Below are positions 1 through 10,039 of a stretch of 64,000 nucleotides of DNA, one piece after another. The notes below the pieces were generated by a model. It did not search any database, was not told the DNA's origin, and was given only the letters and a program-made list of their open reading frames with translations. The stretch is from Xanthostigma xanthostigma (taxonomy: Eukaryota; Arthropoda; Insecta; Raphidioptera; Raphidiidae), in the NCBI GenBank assembly GCA_963575645.1, contig OY754470.1:48453201-48517200 (forward strand). The letters are read 5' to 3'. The translations under genes were made by a program, and so were the position numbers. Within the stretch, counting starts at the first letter, position 1. Each line of letters opens with the position of its first letter.

Positions 1-235
1 TTTTTACCGACTAATAATTTGATCAACCAAAACAAAATACATATTTTTAAGCAATTATAAAAGACATTTAAAAGAATGTATATATATTATATATATGTTA
101 ACAAACCGTATAATTTATCTGGCCATCTGTCAGATGTAGCTTTCGCTGGAACAGCCGAAAAAAATGTTGAACGCACACTACTCTCTGACGTCACGCGAGA
201 AGAGAGAGACTATCGCTTATATCGCGCTCTCGCTT

Positions 236-303
236 GCGGAACGTTACTCTTTTTCGTGCGTGCAGCCGGTGTTTCATCAATTTATAAGACGTTATCACGT
301 CAA
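236..303 (+). repeat. Right-end fragment of repeat family A
   Basis: Matches the last ~70 bases of the longer copies at 6868, 36636 and 42931: GGAACGTTAC, then the CAGCCGGTGTTT(C/T)ATCAATTT block, then the terminal ATAAGACGTTATCACGTCAA. The body of the element is missing. The upstream stretch 175-235 (TGACGTCACGCGAG followed by alternating GAGA and CGC words) is not shared with the other copies. Confidence 0.75.
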
Positions 304-892
304 AATTACCACCATCTGATTCTTCATTTGGGCTTTTATAAATTATGTGTTTTGTGTTTAAACAAACAATGAACAACGACCTTTTTAAAAACAAGAAATT
401 AAGTTATTTTGTCGCAAATTGAATCGGTGTAAGAATATGCAATATGCACGTAGGTAGTCTATCGTTACTACATTACCCTTACAGTACCTATACCTTACCC
501 TCTGGCCTACATGTTTATAGTGTCGTAGAAAAATATGATAGGTGAGAGAAGCAATGAGGTAAAATAAATACAATTTATTACAACTGGGATATCATTTTAT
601 TAAAATATTATACCTATCAAATTCTTATCGTCTATGACTCTATAGCAGTGTTTTTTATTTTTCATGGCGCGACCCCCTTAGTATGAAAAAATATTTTGAG
701 ACCCCCTACCCTCTGCTGTTCCTAGGGAATGCAATCCCGCAAGATAATTTCAATCCAGGTATTTGCGGGACTGAACCAATATAGTCCCGCTGGATCCTGG
801 TATTTGCGGGATCCAGCAGTGTGAACTTAGACTTCTCAGTTCAGTCGTGATAAAGATCTAATAGACCTCGTTTTCATGGTTTTAATTTTAAC
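304..892. other. AT-rich spacer with a short GC-rich direct repeat
   Basis: No gene recognised. At 661-720 there is a run of C-rich words (GCGACCCCC, GAGACCCCC). The 12-mer GTATTTGCGGGA occurs at 759-770 and again at 800-811, 41 bases apart, among several copies of TCCCGC, which looks like a small decayed repeat of unknown class. Confidence 0.4.
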
Positions 893-1313
893 CTATATTA
901 AACAAGTTTTTTGAGACATATTAAATGGTTTATTAATACTTTTAGACATAAAGATTAAGACAGAAATTGAGATAAAATTGAGCAAAAAATGTGACTGTAT
1001 ACGTTGCCATCGGGACAGCTGGACTTTTTTGACTTCTGCAAGATTTTGCTCCAAAAGGGCGCTGGGTGAGTCGCCCATAAGGCAATGGCCAGAAGTTAAG
1101 GCGTTCAAGTCAGAGGGGATTGTCGGATATTGAAGTTATGGGTCGCGAATTCAAACAAGTTTCAATTAAATTTAGGAGTGTAATATATTTCTTCAAATGT
1201 AAACAACGCATTTTTTTACTCAACATAAATGATACTTATAAAACTCTTTACAGCCGCCTCCCACAAACGACCGAAGTGGGGTGCGGGAGGTGGAATAAAA
1301 TGCCAGGAGATTG
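893..1313 (-). pseudogene. BEL/Pao LTR-retrotransposon integrase remnant
   Basis: On the minus strand three pieces in different frames read as the end of a Pao/BEL polyprotein. Around 1313-1215: WHFIPPPAPHFGRLWEAAVK. Around 1180-1125: a stretch containing IETCLNSRPIT. Around 1108-990: ALTSGHCLMG followed by VQLSRWQRIQSHF. These match the family hallmarks W-x-FIPP-x-APHFGGLWE, LNSRPL-P, LTPGHFLIG and RW-x-x-Q-x-x-x-x-FW of the integrase and its C-terminal region, as known for this family. Stops and frame changes separate the pieces, and no LTR, reverse transcriptase or protease is visible nearby, so it is a dead fragment. The class call is strong because the motifs occur in the correct order and spacing. 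Confidence 0.85.
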
Positions 1314-2139
1314 AACTATCAGATATTGACTTAAAAAGTTTTTTTGACTATTTTTAGTAGATTATTGTATGTGATTTTCTAAATAGTGTTTTTCTTATAT
1401 ATCTAATAAATAACTATATGAATCATTGTCTATCTACTCAATGTGAAAGCAACAAAGCGTATCGAAAATATATCTGCGTCTCTTTCTTTGATGTAATTCC
1501 CTGATTTCTCCGATGATAGGATTGGTTGATGTACTCGCATTCAATCTGAATAAAGTATCTTTGTTTCAAAAACTTTGTCTTTTTCTATGACGTTAAGCCA
1601 ATCGGAGCCAACGAGTTCTTACGACTTAAAAAAAAGACAGAAGTATATCTTTGCACCCTATGATGCTTCGATTGCAATTTTATTCCTATGCTCGGTATAG
1701 AATAAAAGTATATATGGTTTTTCTAGATTTAAGTTTTTCTATGAAAGCAGTTTCATATGTTATTTAGCTTGAAAATAAAAGCATCTTGTCACACACGATA
1801 TCTAACAGGTACTTTACATTGTTTGTGAATAAATATAAGCTTCCATTAGAGATGATTTACTGAATCGATGTGTTATATTATGGCTTATTTTTACTACAAA
1901 AAGAAAAAAAAACAAGAATAATAGACATGTTGTGTCAATACAGAATAGCATTTATCAATGTCTCTTAAAGCGTACTTTATTTTTTCTGTCGTCTGAACAT
2001 CTTTTATGTATATTTTTATAGCTATCAAGCACCGAATTATGCTCCAAGCTAACGAATATTTACGTCTTTTTTTATGTTACATCTTTTTATTGATTGATTT
2101 TTAATAATCTGCTTATTACTACTACAGTTTTATTATTAA
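1314..2139. other. AT-rich spacer, no gene seen
   Basis: Simple AT-rich sequence with scattered short A and T runs. No open frame of note, no tRNA-like fold, and no repeat shared with the rest of the window was found. Confidence 0.5.
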
Positions 2140-2510
2140 CTAGTTGCTTCCCGCGGCTGCACACGTGAAACACGGTAGCGACAAAAGTAGTGTAGCTTTC
2201 GGCTATATATATTACTAGCGGTTCCTCCCGGTTTCGCCCGGGTGCAAAAGAACGAATGGGGGAGGGACATGAGTACGCACATTCATCTTAGTTTACCGAG
2301 GTTGAATGTTGCGTCGAAACTTCATAATGATCGGAGTTACCGTTCAAAAGTTTCTGTCGGACGGACAAATTTTGAGTTACATTTTGCAACATGTTTCATT
2401 GACGCTCGCTCCTATTGGTCGTAGCGTGATATTATATAGCTTATAGCCTTCCTCGATAAATGGGCTATAAAAAAAAAAGATTTTTTTTCAATTTTATTTG
2501 TTTCTATAGA
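2140..2510 (-). mobile_element. Helitron 3' ends, including a deleted tRNA-type Helitron
   Basis: Two CTAG ends lie close together on the minus strand. CTAG at 2140-2143 borders TTGCTTCCCGCGGCT, a common Helitron-end style. CTAG at 2215-2218, preceded by A, borders the GGTTTCGCCCGGGTGCAAAA subterminal block of family D. The D copy keeps its left block and the CCTTCCTCGATAAATGGGCT block (about 2443-2466) but lacks the tRNA-like middle. Its TC end is probably near 2509-2510 and is degenerate. Confidence 0.6.
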
Positions 2511-3310
2511 TGTATATAGCCTGTGTGCACGAAACCTACTAGCGCCGCTAGTGGGTAATAGAGAATTATTGAACTCACATTTTATGGAAATCTCGACATG
2601 TTTCTAAGGTGATAAGTCAAAAACTTTAGTTGGCCATGATGTGTCAAAAAAAAATGTAATAAGAAAAACTGATGTTAATTTGTTTACACTGACAGAGGAA
2701 CGTCAAATTAGGGTGCCAAATGCCAATCTTTATTTTACTTAAATCGCTATCAGTGCAACAGGCCGGAACACAACAAGCATTTCCAGATCGCTTAGTTTTC
2801 CTATGTTTTCTTTGTAATTAAAAAACTCCATAAATTTATAACTATTTTCACTTTTAATAAACATTGCTCACTGACATACGGAAAATTTGAGCTTGAAGTT
2901 TCCCCTAGTGCTCACCACAAACGCTCGCATCGAAAAATTTGTAGCTCCGCCTCCCTGCACATAGCCCATAGATAAATTTAAAAAGCTACTTTAGTTTTAC
3001 ATCAAACATTTTAATGTTGTGATATACACAAAAATGGGAAATTAAATAGAAGTACTTGCTAATCTGTTTAAAATGTGGAATATAATTAACATCTTCTGTC
3101 TGAACAAACGAGGTCTAATGTTGTTTTGTTAACGTTTGTAATTTAATAACGAGAATAATTTGAAATAATACGTTTCACGAACAGTAAATTATATTATACC
3201 TACAAAGTAGTTAAACAGTAAAATTAACGCATATTGCAGATGATATGATTACGGAACACGAAGCGAGTAGGTTACAGAACTATTTTGGATAGCATGCTGA
3301 ATCCAAATAT
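2511..3310. other. Spacer without recognised gene
   Basis: AT-rich with a small palindrome CTAGCGCCGCTAG near 2538 and a CTGCACATAGCCCATAGAT word near 2955 that faintly mirrors TATAGCCTGTGTGCA near 2515, perhaps the ends of a decayed inverted-repeat element. No coding signal. Confidence 0.35.
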
Positions 3311-3407
3311 TTAGAGACCTGACGCGCAAAAAAAACCATGTCGTCCCAACTTTCTGCCGCCTGGTACATAAGCTATTTCAGTAATTTAGAGCATTTTTTC
3401 TAGTATG
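3311..3407 (+). repeat. Repeat L, first copy, left half
   Basis: Shares GACGCGCAAAAAAA, ATGTCGT(C/T)CCAA, CTTCTGCCG, ATAAGCTATTT and TTTAGAGCATTTTTTCT with 24862-24957. The continuation of the repeat (GGATAAAAAATTTCAAAGAT) resumes at 4048. The copy is therefore split by the hAT element between the halves. The second copy, at 24.9 kb, is split at nearly the same point by a Helitron. Confidence 0.75.
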
Positions 3408-3415
3408 ATATAGGG

Positions 3416-4041
3416 CAGCGGTCGGAAACCTTTTGGCAAGCAAGGGCCATATAGTGGCAAATTGAAATAAAGGCGGGCCGTACTTGTTCATAATTTTAAT
3501 AATAGGTATTTGTGATATTAAAAATTCGAAAACTTTTTGTTTGAATTTTATTAAAAATTTAACTGAGAACTTCAAAATAGAACTGTTCGTTTATAAAAAT
3601 TAGTGTGACTTTTGAGGCTGTATTTGAGTGGCTATTTGTTTTATGTTAGCTTCCAGGTTTGTATAGTTGCAATTCGTAGAATAGCTCTCAAATGCTCATC
3701 TGTGAGACGAGAAGCATATTTATTTTTTCTGTAATTGAGAATCGAAAAGGTTTGTTCGCATAAGTAAGTACTGCCAAAAATTGTAATTAATTGCACAGCA
3801 CACCTTTTGAATTCTTCAAAATTAGATGGCAAACTGACATAAAATTTAACAAGATCTTTAATTTCAAAGAAAGAGTTTTTGAGATAGTATCAATAGATTG
3901 GAGATCAATCAATTCATTTGTAAATGACTAGGTACATCCTCAATATCACAGGAAAAAGGATTTGTGAAAATTAACTTAGTTATTTATTTATGTTGGTAGG
4001 TATATAACACTTTTATTTATAAAACAGTCACGGGCCCCGTG
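3416..4041 (-). mobile_element. Internally deleted hAT transposon
   Basis: The left terminus CAGCGGTCGGAAACC is preceded by ATATAGGG (3408-3415). The right terminus is followed by ATACAGGG (4042-4049), an 8-bp target duplication with one mismatch, as expected for hAT. The element is only 626 bp. It carries transposase coding sequence reading from the right end toward the left, so most of the gene has been lost. The TIRs are imperfect. It sits inside repeat L, whose second copy at 24.9 kb lacks this insertion. Confidence 0.75.
3641..3832 (-). pseudogene. hAT transposase C-terminal dimerization-domain fragment
   Basis: Sixty-three codons with the hAT dimerization-domain signature: FGSTYLCEQTFSILNYRKNK followed by RLTDEHLRAILRIA, the pattern usually written YxCExxFSxxxxIK...RLxxxxLxxxLR. 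Similar C-termini occur in hAT proteins and in domesticated relatives of the GTF2IRD2/ZBED type. The upstream catalytic and BED zinc-finger parts are absent, so this cannot be an active transposase. It lies inside the 626-bp hAT element and runs in the element's own orientation. Confidence 0.85.
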
Positions 4042-4150
4042 ATACAGGGGATAAAAAATTTCAAAGATGGTAAAAAAGGTTAAAATTTCAAAAAAATTCT
4101 GCCGCTTCGTTTTTAGGTTCTGTTATTTTTTATTCCTCTTATCTTAAAAT
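4042..4150 (+). repeat. Repeat L, first copy, right half
   Basis: GGATAAAAAATTTCAAAGAT, then GGTAAAAAA, TTCTGCCGCT and AGGTTCTGTTA, match 25545-25615 in the second copy. It directly follows the hAT target duplication. Confidence 0.7.
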
Positions 4151-5412
4151 GGGTCCAGATTTCAGAATACGAAAATTGGGCACAAGTTAGTTTCGGATCG
4201 TATTTATGAAATATTTTAGGTACCACTACAGTAAATACGAGCAATAAGAGAAATAATATCAGACAAGGCACATATGTTTGTCGCTTGACATTCAGATACT
4301 AAATTAGTAAATTAAATTAAAGCCCAATCGCAAAATTCATTAAATAACCAAAACCACGGTTGAACCAATAATGTTTACAAAATTGAATAACAAACTCAAC
4401 ACAGATGGGAAGTCAATTGTTATAACTCGTCATATTTTATAGTATAAATTTAAAGAAGGGAAATTTGATAATATTATTATGATAGAACAAAAATCAAAGA
4501 AATATATGAGTATTCAAATTAAGTACTTTTCACATCAGATTTCGTGATGTTACAAGCGATTGTTATACATTTTAGGTTTTATACAACTCTTCTTCTAATC
4601 ATCTTATTATTCCAAGAATTTGTTCTTTTGAGTGTTCACTCAGTTCACTGAAAACTAGGAACTCATAAATCGATCATTTTTATTCGTGTCTATAAGTTTT
4701 GCTAAATTGGATGTATTAATATTGTCCGAAGATATAGGTATTTGGGATAGTTTGATTTATTTAAACATTAATTTAGCAGCTTAAGATTATTGTCTTGTGA
4801 AGCCATTGCGTTGTGCAATTTGCAAAAGAATAGGTCATATGCATGAATTTTTTTTATATTTTTAATAGATTATTTAGTCAACTAAAATACGTAACAAATT
4901 TGATAATCATTTAAAAATGTAATCTTATCATAAGAAAAAAAATACTAAATTTCACATTCAAAAATAGACAGTTTAAACAATCGGCGATGTTGGCGGGCTT
5001 ATGTGACGTCATGATATATGATGCATGTCAACATTGATGTCAAATTGTCAATGTTCTAAATGAAGTTTATTTGTTGTTTTCTCTAAAGACACAGTCGTCA
5101 TGGAAACTGTTGTTGATATACCTATACTCTGACGTCACGCTGCGTTTTGAAAATTCGAAAATAGCGCGTATTTTCTACATTTCTTTTTTATTATTTGTAT
5201 TTTTTTCAGTGATTAGATTAATAAAATAACCATTACGATATGATCAGGAACTAAAATATATTTGGAAATAAAAATTTAAACCAATTTGGAGTCTCATGCA
5301 TATGACCTATTGTTACAAAATAAGGTCTTTAAGTGTGAATACATTAAATTCGCCGTGTTTTATTGAATGTATAAAATGAATGTTTATTTTTATTGTGAGA
5401 AGAATAGTCCAA
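4151..5412. other. AT-rich spacer with two TGACGTCA palindromes
   Basis: No gene recognised. Two perfect CRE-type octamers TGACGTCA lie at 5004-5011 and 5130-5137. Between them is a patch with GATGCATG and repeated TGTCAA words. The rest is low-complexity AT sequence. Confidence 0.45.
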
Positions 5413-5635
5413 TCTATACTAATATTATAAAAAGGTAAAGTTTGTGAGTTTGGATGTTGGAGGGAATTCCAAAACTACTCATCCGATTTCAAAATTTTTT
5501 TCACCAATATTTAGAATGGATTATGGAACTTCAGGATAGATGTAAGTTATATTTTATCGCGTTAAAATAAAAGCGCTTTTCGTGGAGACCAATTTTACAA
5601 TGTAAGTCGACAATAAAACTGGACCGGACCGCTGG
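5413..5635 (+). mobile_element. Short nonautonomous Helitron, family E
   Basis: Begins TCTATACTAATATTATAAAA and ends GGACCGGACCGCTGG. It is flanked by A (5412) and T (5636), the A/T insertion site of Helitrons. The body holds the family-E blocks CCGATTTCAAAATTTTTTTC and TATCGCGTTAAAATAAAAGC, and CGTGGAGACCAATTTT. At 223 bp it carries no coding sequence and would depend on a RepHel enzyme from elsewhere. The last bases read CTGG rather than CTAG. Confidence 0.8.
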
Positions 5636-6539
5636 TAAACAATAAAAAGTATATTGCACTTTGTATTCTATCGAACATTGTATTATCACCAAACTGCTAA
5701 CATTTTCCTCTCGATCGACGTTTCGCTAGCCGTTTAAGATTCGTCAAGAAGTAATTACATTTTAATCGTCTCTTGATGATACTAAAACTTTTTTCTCGAT
5801 GCAAGAAGGGGGCGTCAGGAAAGAAGTGTTAGTGGCTTAATCTTTTGTGTTTCTTTTTTAATATTCGTAATACCTTCTGAATAATAATATTTTTTCGATC
5901 ACCTGTGACTGCTTACAGGAATTGGTGATTTACAACAATAGATACGGTTATATAATCAATAAATTGAATTAGTAAACAATCCAGGATGCTTTCATAAATT
6001 ACAGCAACTGTCAATTTTAAATTACACGGAATTCATCCAGTAGACACTTTACATGGTTTTAGCGTGGTGTTCAATTTCGATGATGAAATTAGTTTCACGG
6101 CTTTAATTATTTTATTTGTAAATATTTTGCCATTTTTGTCATAAGAGATGAAAATACACTTAAAAAATATTTCGCAGTCAATAATACAACATTAGACTGT
6201 TGTTATTGAAAAAATCAGTCTTGATGAAATATTTTGAAGAAGCTACGAATTTTGACATGTTCAACCCTTTGCCAGACGGGGTTGTCCCGAGTACGAAATG
6301 CCAGACTTAAGTTTTTGTGCTCAAAGGCACCTGAACTTATCGCCCAGAAAATTTCAAACATGATAAAATATATTAAGTGACATCTCCAGTTTGACATCTT
6401 TGACCGGGTCCATCCATTCACTGTCCCCGGTCTCAGTTGGCAGACTGTGGTGTTTACGTTCAAGGTAGTGGCCCTATTTAATGTACAGAAACTCACGTTT
6501 AAAGAAATACTTTAAGTAAAATCGTCACTAGCACCCTTA
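5636..6539. other. Spacer; slightly GC-richer patch at 6230-6480
   Basis: Mostly AT-rich. The patch at about 6230-6480 has more balanced composition and an open minus-strand frame of 93 codons (6215-6496), but its translation shows no domain I recognise. No splice signals or repeats support it as an exon. Confidence 0.3.
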
Positions 6540-7800
6540 CTATAATAGAATAAAAATTCTAGCCAATCGGACGACGGACAATTTCAAAATGTTGACATTT
6601 GATATAAGTATAATAAAGAAAATAAAATGATAGCGCGTGAGGTGACGCGGGTAATGGCTAGTATTCAATAGGACATTTGCTGTTCGTTGCCATGGTTAAC
6701 AACATAATATGTTCACGTCATGTAAAAAGTAATCAAAGCATGCTTAACTAGTTTATTTCTGACAGATCTACAAAACAAAAGAACAGTTGATTTATTTTAT
6801 TTTCAAAATGTTACCAAAACTATAAAGTTCAGAAAAAAATGTTTTAGCGAAACTTTCTTGAAAAAAATTGGTTGTCTGTAAAGTCGGTTTACGGACGATA
6901 GTTTTACGTGATAACGTATTCCGTAATACATAACCTAAATTTATATAATAATTATAATAATTCGAATCTATGATATTGCATCTTTCGCTTCAAATTTAGG
7001 TTAATTTTATTTATTTAAATTACTCACCATATAATATAAATGTTTTTTTAACTTTCTTTCTTTCGTATTTATTTTAAGTCTCAAAGATTAGCTGTCATAA
7101 TATTTATAAAACAATTGTTTCACTGTTTATATAAAATTCCAAAACCTACTTACAATATTTAAGTATTTTCATACGTCAAAAAATTGATTTTTATAATGAT
7201 AAAATTTGTAAGAAAACGATTTTTTCGAGAGATGAGACCTAGCTAAAACGATTTTTTGCCCCCCAAAATCCCTTTTCAGTAAATTTCATCCAAATCGTTA
7301 GGGCCGTTTTCGAGAAAAGCACGCACAGGGTCAGGCGGAACGTTACGAACGTTAGGAACGTTACGTTAGGAACGTTACACTTTTTAGTGCATGCAGCCGG
7401 TGTTTTATCAGTTTATAAGATTGGTGATTCATCAATTTATAAGACGTTATCACGTCAAAAAATAAATAGAATAATAAGCCGTTATGAAAAGTATACCATT
7501 ATTATGTAAAAAACAACGTTATAGCATAATATATCTCTTCATGCGCCGATTTTCCCCAAAAACAATAGGGCCCTTCATATTTGCAAATCAAACATCCTCT
7601 CAAAATTTGGTTTCAATCCGCTCATCCGTTTGACCTGTATCGTGCTCACAGACTAACAAACAGACGCACAGAGTTTTTTCAAAAATATATTTTTTGGATT
7701 CGGGGCACCTCAAAAAGAAAAATTTGTGTACTATTTTGAAAAGTGAATTTTGACCTAAACTAGTACCATTCCCCAATTGTGGGTTGGAATGTATACAATT
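6540..7800. repeat. Repeat BC, interrupted by a family A insertion
   Basis: Part C (6540-6867) shares the blocks AGCCAATCGGACGACGG, GTTGACATTTGAT, GTGAGGTGACGCGGGTAATG, GACAGATCTACAAAACAAAA and AAACTATAAAGTT with 32332-32640 and, inverted, with 21320-21620. Part B (7459-7800) shares GAAAAGTATACCATTAT, CAAAATTTGGTTTCAATCCG and TCATCCGTTTGACCTGTATC with 40745-41085 and, inverted, 20983-21310. In the 21-kb copy C and B are directly joined, so the 591 bp between them here is a later insertion. Confidence 0.8.
6868..7458 (+). mobile_element. Repeat family A, full-length copy (591 bp)
   Basis: Runs from TTGGTTGTCTGTAAAGTCGG to ATAAGACGTTATCACGTCAA. Exactly the same length (591 bp) occurs at 36636-37226. 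Internal landmarks are TTTTACGTGATAACG near the left end, a GAGATGAGACCTAGCTAAAA block, GAAAAGCACGCACAGGGTCA, and a run of AACGTT palindromes. ACGTGATAACG near the left end and CGTTATCACGT at the right end form an inverted pair, but the outermost bases are not a clean TIR. The insertion lies in an A-rich stretch of repeat BC. No protein is encoded, so the class is unknown. Confidence 0.8.
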
Positions 7801-8528
7801 AATTGGTACTAAAACTAAATAGCTTAGCTATTGGGTGACTTTAAAAAAAAAACAGTCCTCGGATTAGCTTCTATTAAGGGGGCCATGGAACCGCCATGCG
7901 TATAAACCACGGCATTGTTACATGCCCGGCAATTCTGAACTCCTTTCCACTGCACTGTTGGATTTTTAAAAGAAGACCGGTCTATGGAATGTAGTCCTAT
8001 GACCTTATTGCAGAAGAGCGCACATGTATTTTATATTAGTAAAAGGTAATGATCCTGGAACCGCTTCTATGCAATAAGGGAGTTCAGTCGACCAAACGAT
8101 TCACAATTGTCGTATCGCGATAATTGTACTATTGCCATAGCTGTACAACTATACAGCGACACTTGCTAACAGTACAAAAAAATCATACACCAGACAGTAC
8201 ATAGGTGTGCGTTCACGGACTAAGTTGAGGGGTGTTGTCTGAATATCATCAAAATGGAAAGTAAAAATGGAAAAACAGTTAGAAGTGGCGCTAGGGAGGT
8301 CATAACTCATAGCGAATGTAATTAAAATGTGCGAGTTAGAGGCTCAAAATAATGCCTTAAAATTAAAAGCTATACATTGTTTGCATGCCTTGCTATGCGC
8401 CGCCTATGAATTCCGATAATTAGGGAACACATCAGCGACTTCTTGCCCTTTTCCCACCGGTCTTCTTTCGCCGATCGCACAGTACTGTTGTGTTGAAGTA
8501 TATGCAGTATATTATGTGGTAGAAGTGG
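7801..8528. other. Spacer upstream of a candidate promoter
   Basis: No gene or repeat recognised. Composition is less AT-extreme than elsewhere, with several G/C-containing words (AACCGCCATGCG, TGCCCGGCAATTC, CGTATCGCGATAATTG). This is compatible with unique host DNA upstream of the element at 8.53 kb. Confidence 0.35.
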
Positions 8529-8535
8529 ATATATA

Positions 8536-8568
8536 TATATAAACAACATCGAGGTGTGTAAATCAGTC
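8536..8568 (+). promoter_or_regulatory. Candidate core promoter: TATA box plus insect initiator
   Basis: TATATAAA at 8536-8543 is followed by TCAGTC at 8563-8568, a match to the arthropod initiator TCAGTY. Taking the A of the initiator (8565) as +1, the TATA box starts at -29, the canonical distance. Immediately downstream the base composition switches from AT-rich to strongly GC-rich. A (TA)n run forms part of the TATA box, so chance is not excluded, but spacing, motif order and the downstream composition agree. Confidence 0.45.
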
Positions 8569-8699
8569 TCAATCACAGCCGAGCGCCGCCACAAGAGCAG
8601 CGCGGCGTGCGGCGACGGACGAGCACCCCGCCTGGGAAATCAACGCTCTCCGCACGCCGCGTCGGCCGAAGGGCGGCGCGCTGTAGCGTCCTCGTCGCC
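8565..8699 (+). other. Candidate untranslated first exon, GC-rich
   Basis: The 135 bases after the initiator contain dense CG dinucleotides (GCGCGGCGTGCGGCGACGG, CGCACGCCGCGTCGGCCG, GGGCGGCGCGCTG), unlike the surrounding AT-rich sequence. The stretch ends at GTGAGA (8700-8705), a plausible 5' splice donor. No ATG precedes the donor, so the exon would be a noncoding leader. No coding exon that I can connect to it lies in the window. Alternatives are a CpG-rich part of an unknown element or an independent regulatory region. Confidence 0.35.
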
Positions 8700-8705
8700 G
8701 TGAGA

Positions 8706-9650
8706 TGCGATGTTGCAGAACAGTGAATTGGCGGCTCCACAACATGACCTGTCGGCCGTCACTTTATATTTTCTAAACCAACGCCAGATTTACGAACTAC
8801 TTTTGTGTTAAGCAGGATGCCCACTGAATCGACTCGGTACGATTTTAGTCGAGGTCAGGAGTCGGGATTTTTTGGGGTTTTTGCTTTTTTTGTCAGAGCG
8901 CCAATCTAGAGACACTCCCCCGTTTTCGAGGTTGCTGAACACGATGGTGAGCATCCCGCAATTTTGTTTCTAGACAGCCCCTTCAAATTGCCCCCCCCCC
9001 CCCGATTTTCAATTATGGTGTTTTGTGAAAAAAAAATTTGCACTCCGGGAGTGCCGGCAGAAGTGAAAACTTGAATATTAACGTCTTACGAATTATCGAT
9101 CAAAATGGTTTGCATCATAGATTGCATTTTTATGTACGATATTTCAACACTAAATGTCTAACGTTGTATAAATAAAAGTTTTCGTCTTGCGAATTTTCGA
9201 TCAGGGTCACGTGTCCTGACGGTCACGTGTCCTTACGCGAGTTTAACATTTTTACCCATTACAAAAAAAGTGTACAACGCCGCTAAAGAAGTTTTCACTT
9301 CAAAAAACATTGTTATAGTATCATCTAAGGGGGTCACACCCAGCTTATTACGGCTGCCAAGTCTTTTTGTTTCAAAGTATTTAAATTTAAGCATCCATTT
9401 TCTATGCATGCTGAGCGTACAAATTCAGTAGTGGGGAAGTGTTCGATTTGCCCTACCTTGGCTACGCGCATTGAACTTAATAAAATTGTCAGGTTTTCCG
9501 TGTCGTTTCAGTGTGCAGCTTGCTTTACAGTACTAGTAGTAGTGGTACGCGAGTAATTGTACATTCCCAAGGTTTAAATTTCATAAATATCAAAGCAGTT
9601 TACAACATTACACCTTATTCAATTTTTAGCGAATCGCTCAACACCAAATA
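8706..9650 (+). other. Possible first intron: C13 tract and paired CACGTG
   Basis: Contains GC-rich sequence to about 8760, a run of 13 C at 8991-9003, and two imperfect copies of CGTCTT(A/G)CGAATT(A/T)TCGATCA (about 9081 and 9183). Two CACGTG sites follow at 9208-9213 and 9224-9229. No open frame or known repeat was recognised. If the upstream promoter is real this would be intronic. Confidence 0.35.
9208..9229. promoter_or_regulatory. Tandem CACGTG (E-box) pair
   Basis: Two copies of GGTCACGTGTCCT sit 16 bases apart (CACGTG at 9208-9213 and 9224-9229). CACGTG is the canonical site for bHLH and bHLH-PAS factors, and tandem pairs are a known arrangement for CLOCK/CYCLE-type binding. Function here is inferred only from the motif and its position about 650 bp downstream of the candidate start site. 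Confidence 0.35.
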
Positions 9651-9886
9651 TCTGCACTAATTTTATAAAGAGGTAAAGTGTGTAAGTTTGGATGTAGGAA
9701 GGTATTCCCCGAAACTACTTATCCGATTTCAAAAATCCTGTCACTAATATTTAAAATAGACCTCAGGATGGACATAGGCTATATATATTATCGCGATAAA
9801 ATAAAAGTGTTTTTGTGGAGACCAATTTTGCAGCGGAAAAACGTTGGTAATCTACAAATTCGGGCGAAGCCGAACAAAACCACTAG
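9651..9886 (+). mobile_element. Short Helitron, family E
   Basis: TC at 9651 (after A) and CTAG at 9883-9886 (before T). Body blocks GTTTGGATGTAGGAAGG, ATCCGATTTCAAAAATCC, GATGGACATAGGCTATAT and GTGGAGACCAATTTTGCAG match the other E copies at 5413, 37650 and 38214. The penultimate block AATTCGGGCGAAGCCG is typical of this family's 3' end. The 236-bp element is noncoding. Confidence 0.8.
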
Positions 9887-9919
9887 TTGGCTTATAATAG
9901 CGAAATTTTGTTCCCGTAT

Positions 9920-10034
9920 ACATATAGAAAAAATATTAATGGATTATTCCTTATCTCCGTTTAACGTCAACTCTCAATAACGTCACAAAGTGCACAGTCC
10001 CTTGAGTGTCGCTATATAGAGTTTACCCTGTATA
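9920..10034. repeat. Repeat M, uninterrupted copy
   Basis: AATATTAATGGATTATT, TCTCCGTTTAAC, ACTCTCAATAACG and CACAAAGTG, then GTGTCGCTATATAGAGTTTAC, match 11690-11758 plus 12514-12530. Here the sequence runs straight through CGCTATATAGAGTTTAC, so this is the empty site for the foldback element at 11759. It ends beside the Helitron at 10040. Confidence 0.75.
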
Positions 10035-10039
10035 TATAA

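Noticed and set aside
6215..6496. 93-codon minus-strand frame in a GC-richer patch
   Set aside because: Other frames are closed, but the translation has no recognisable domain and no exon signals. Kept only as an unexplained patch.
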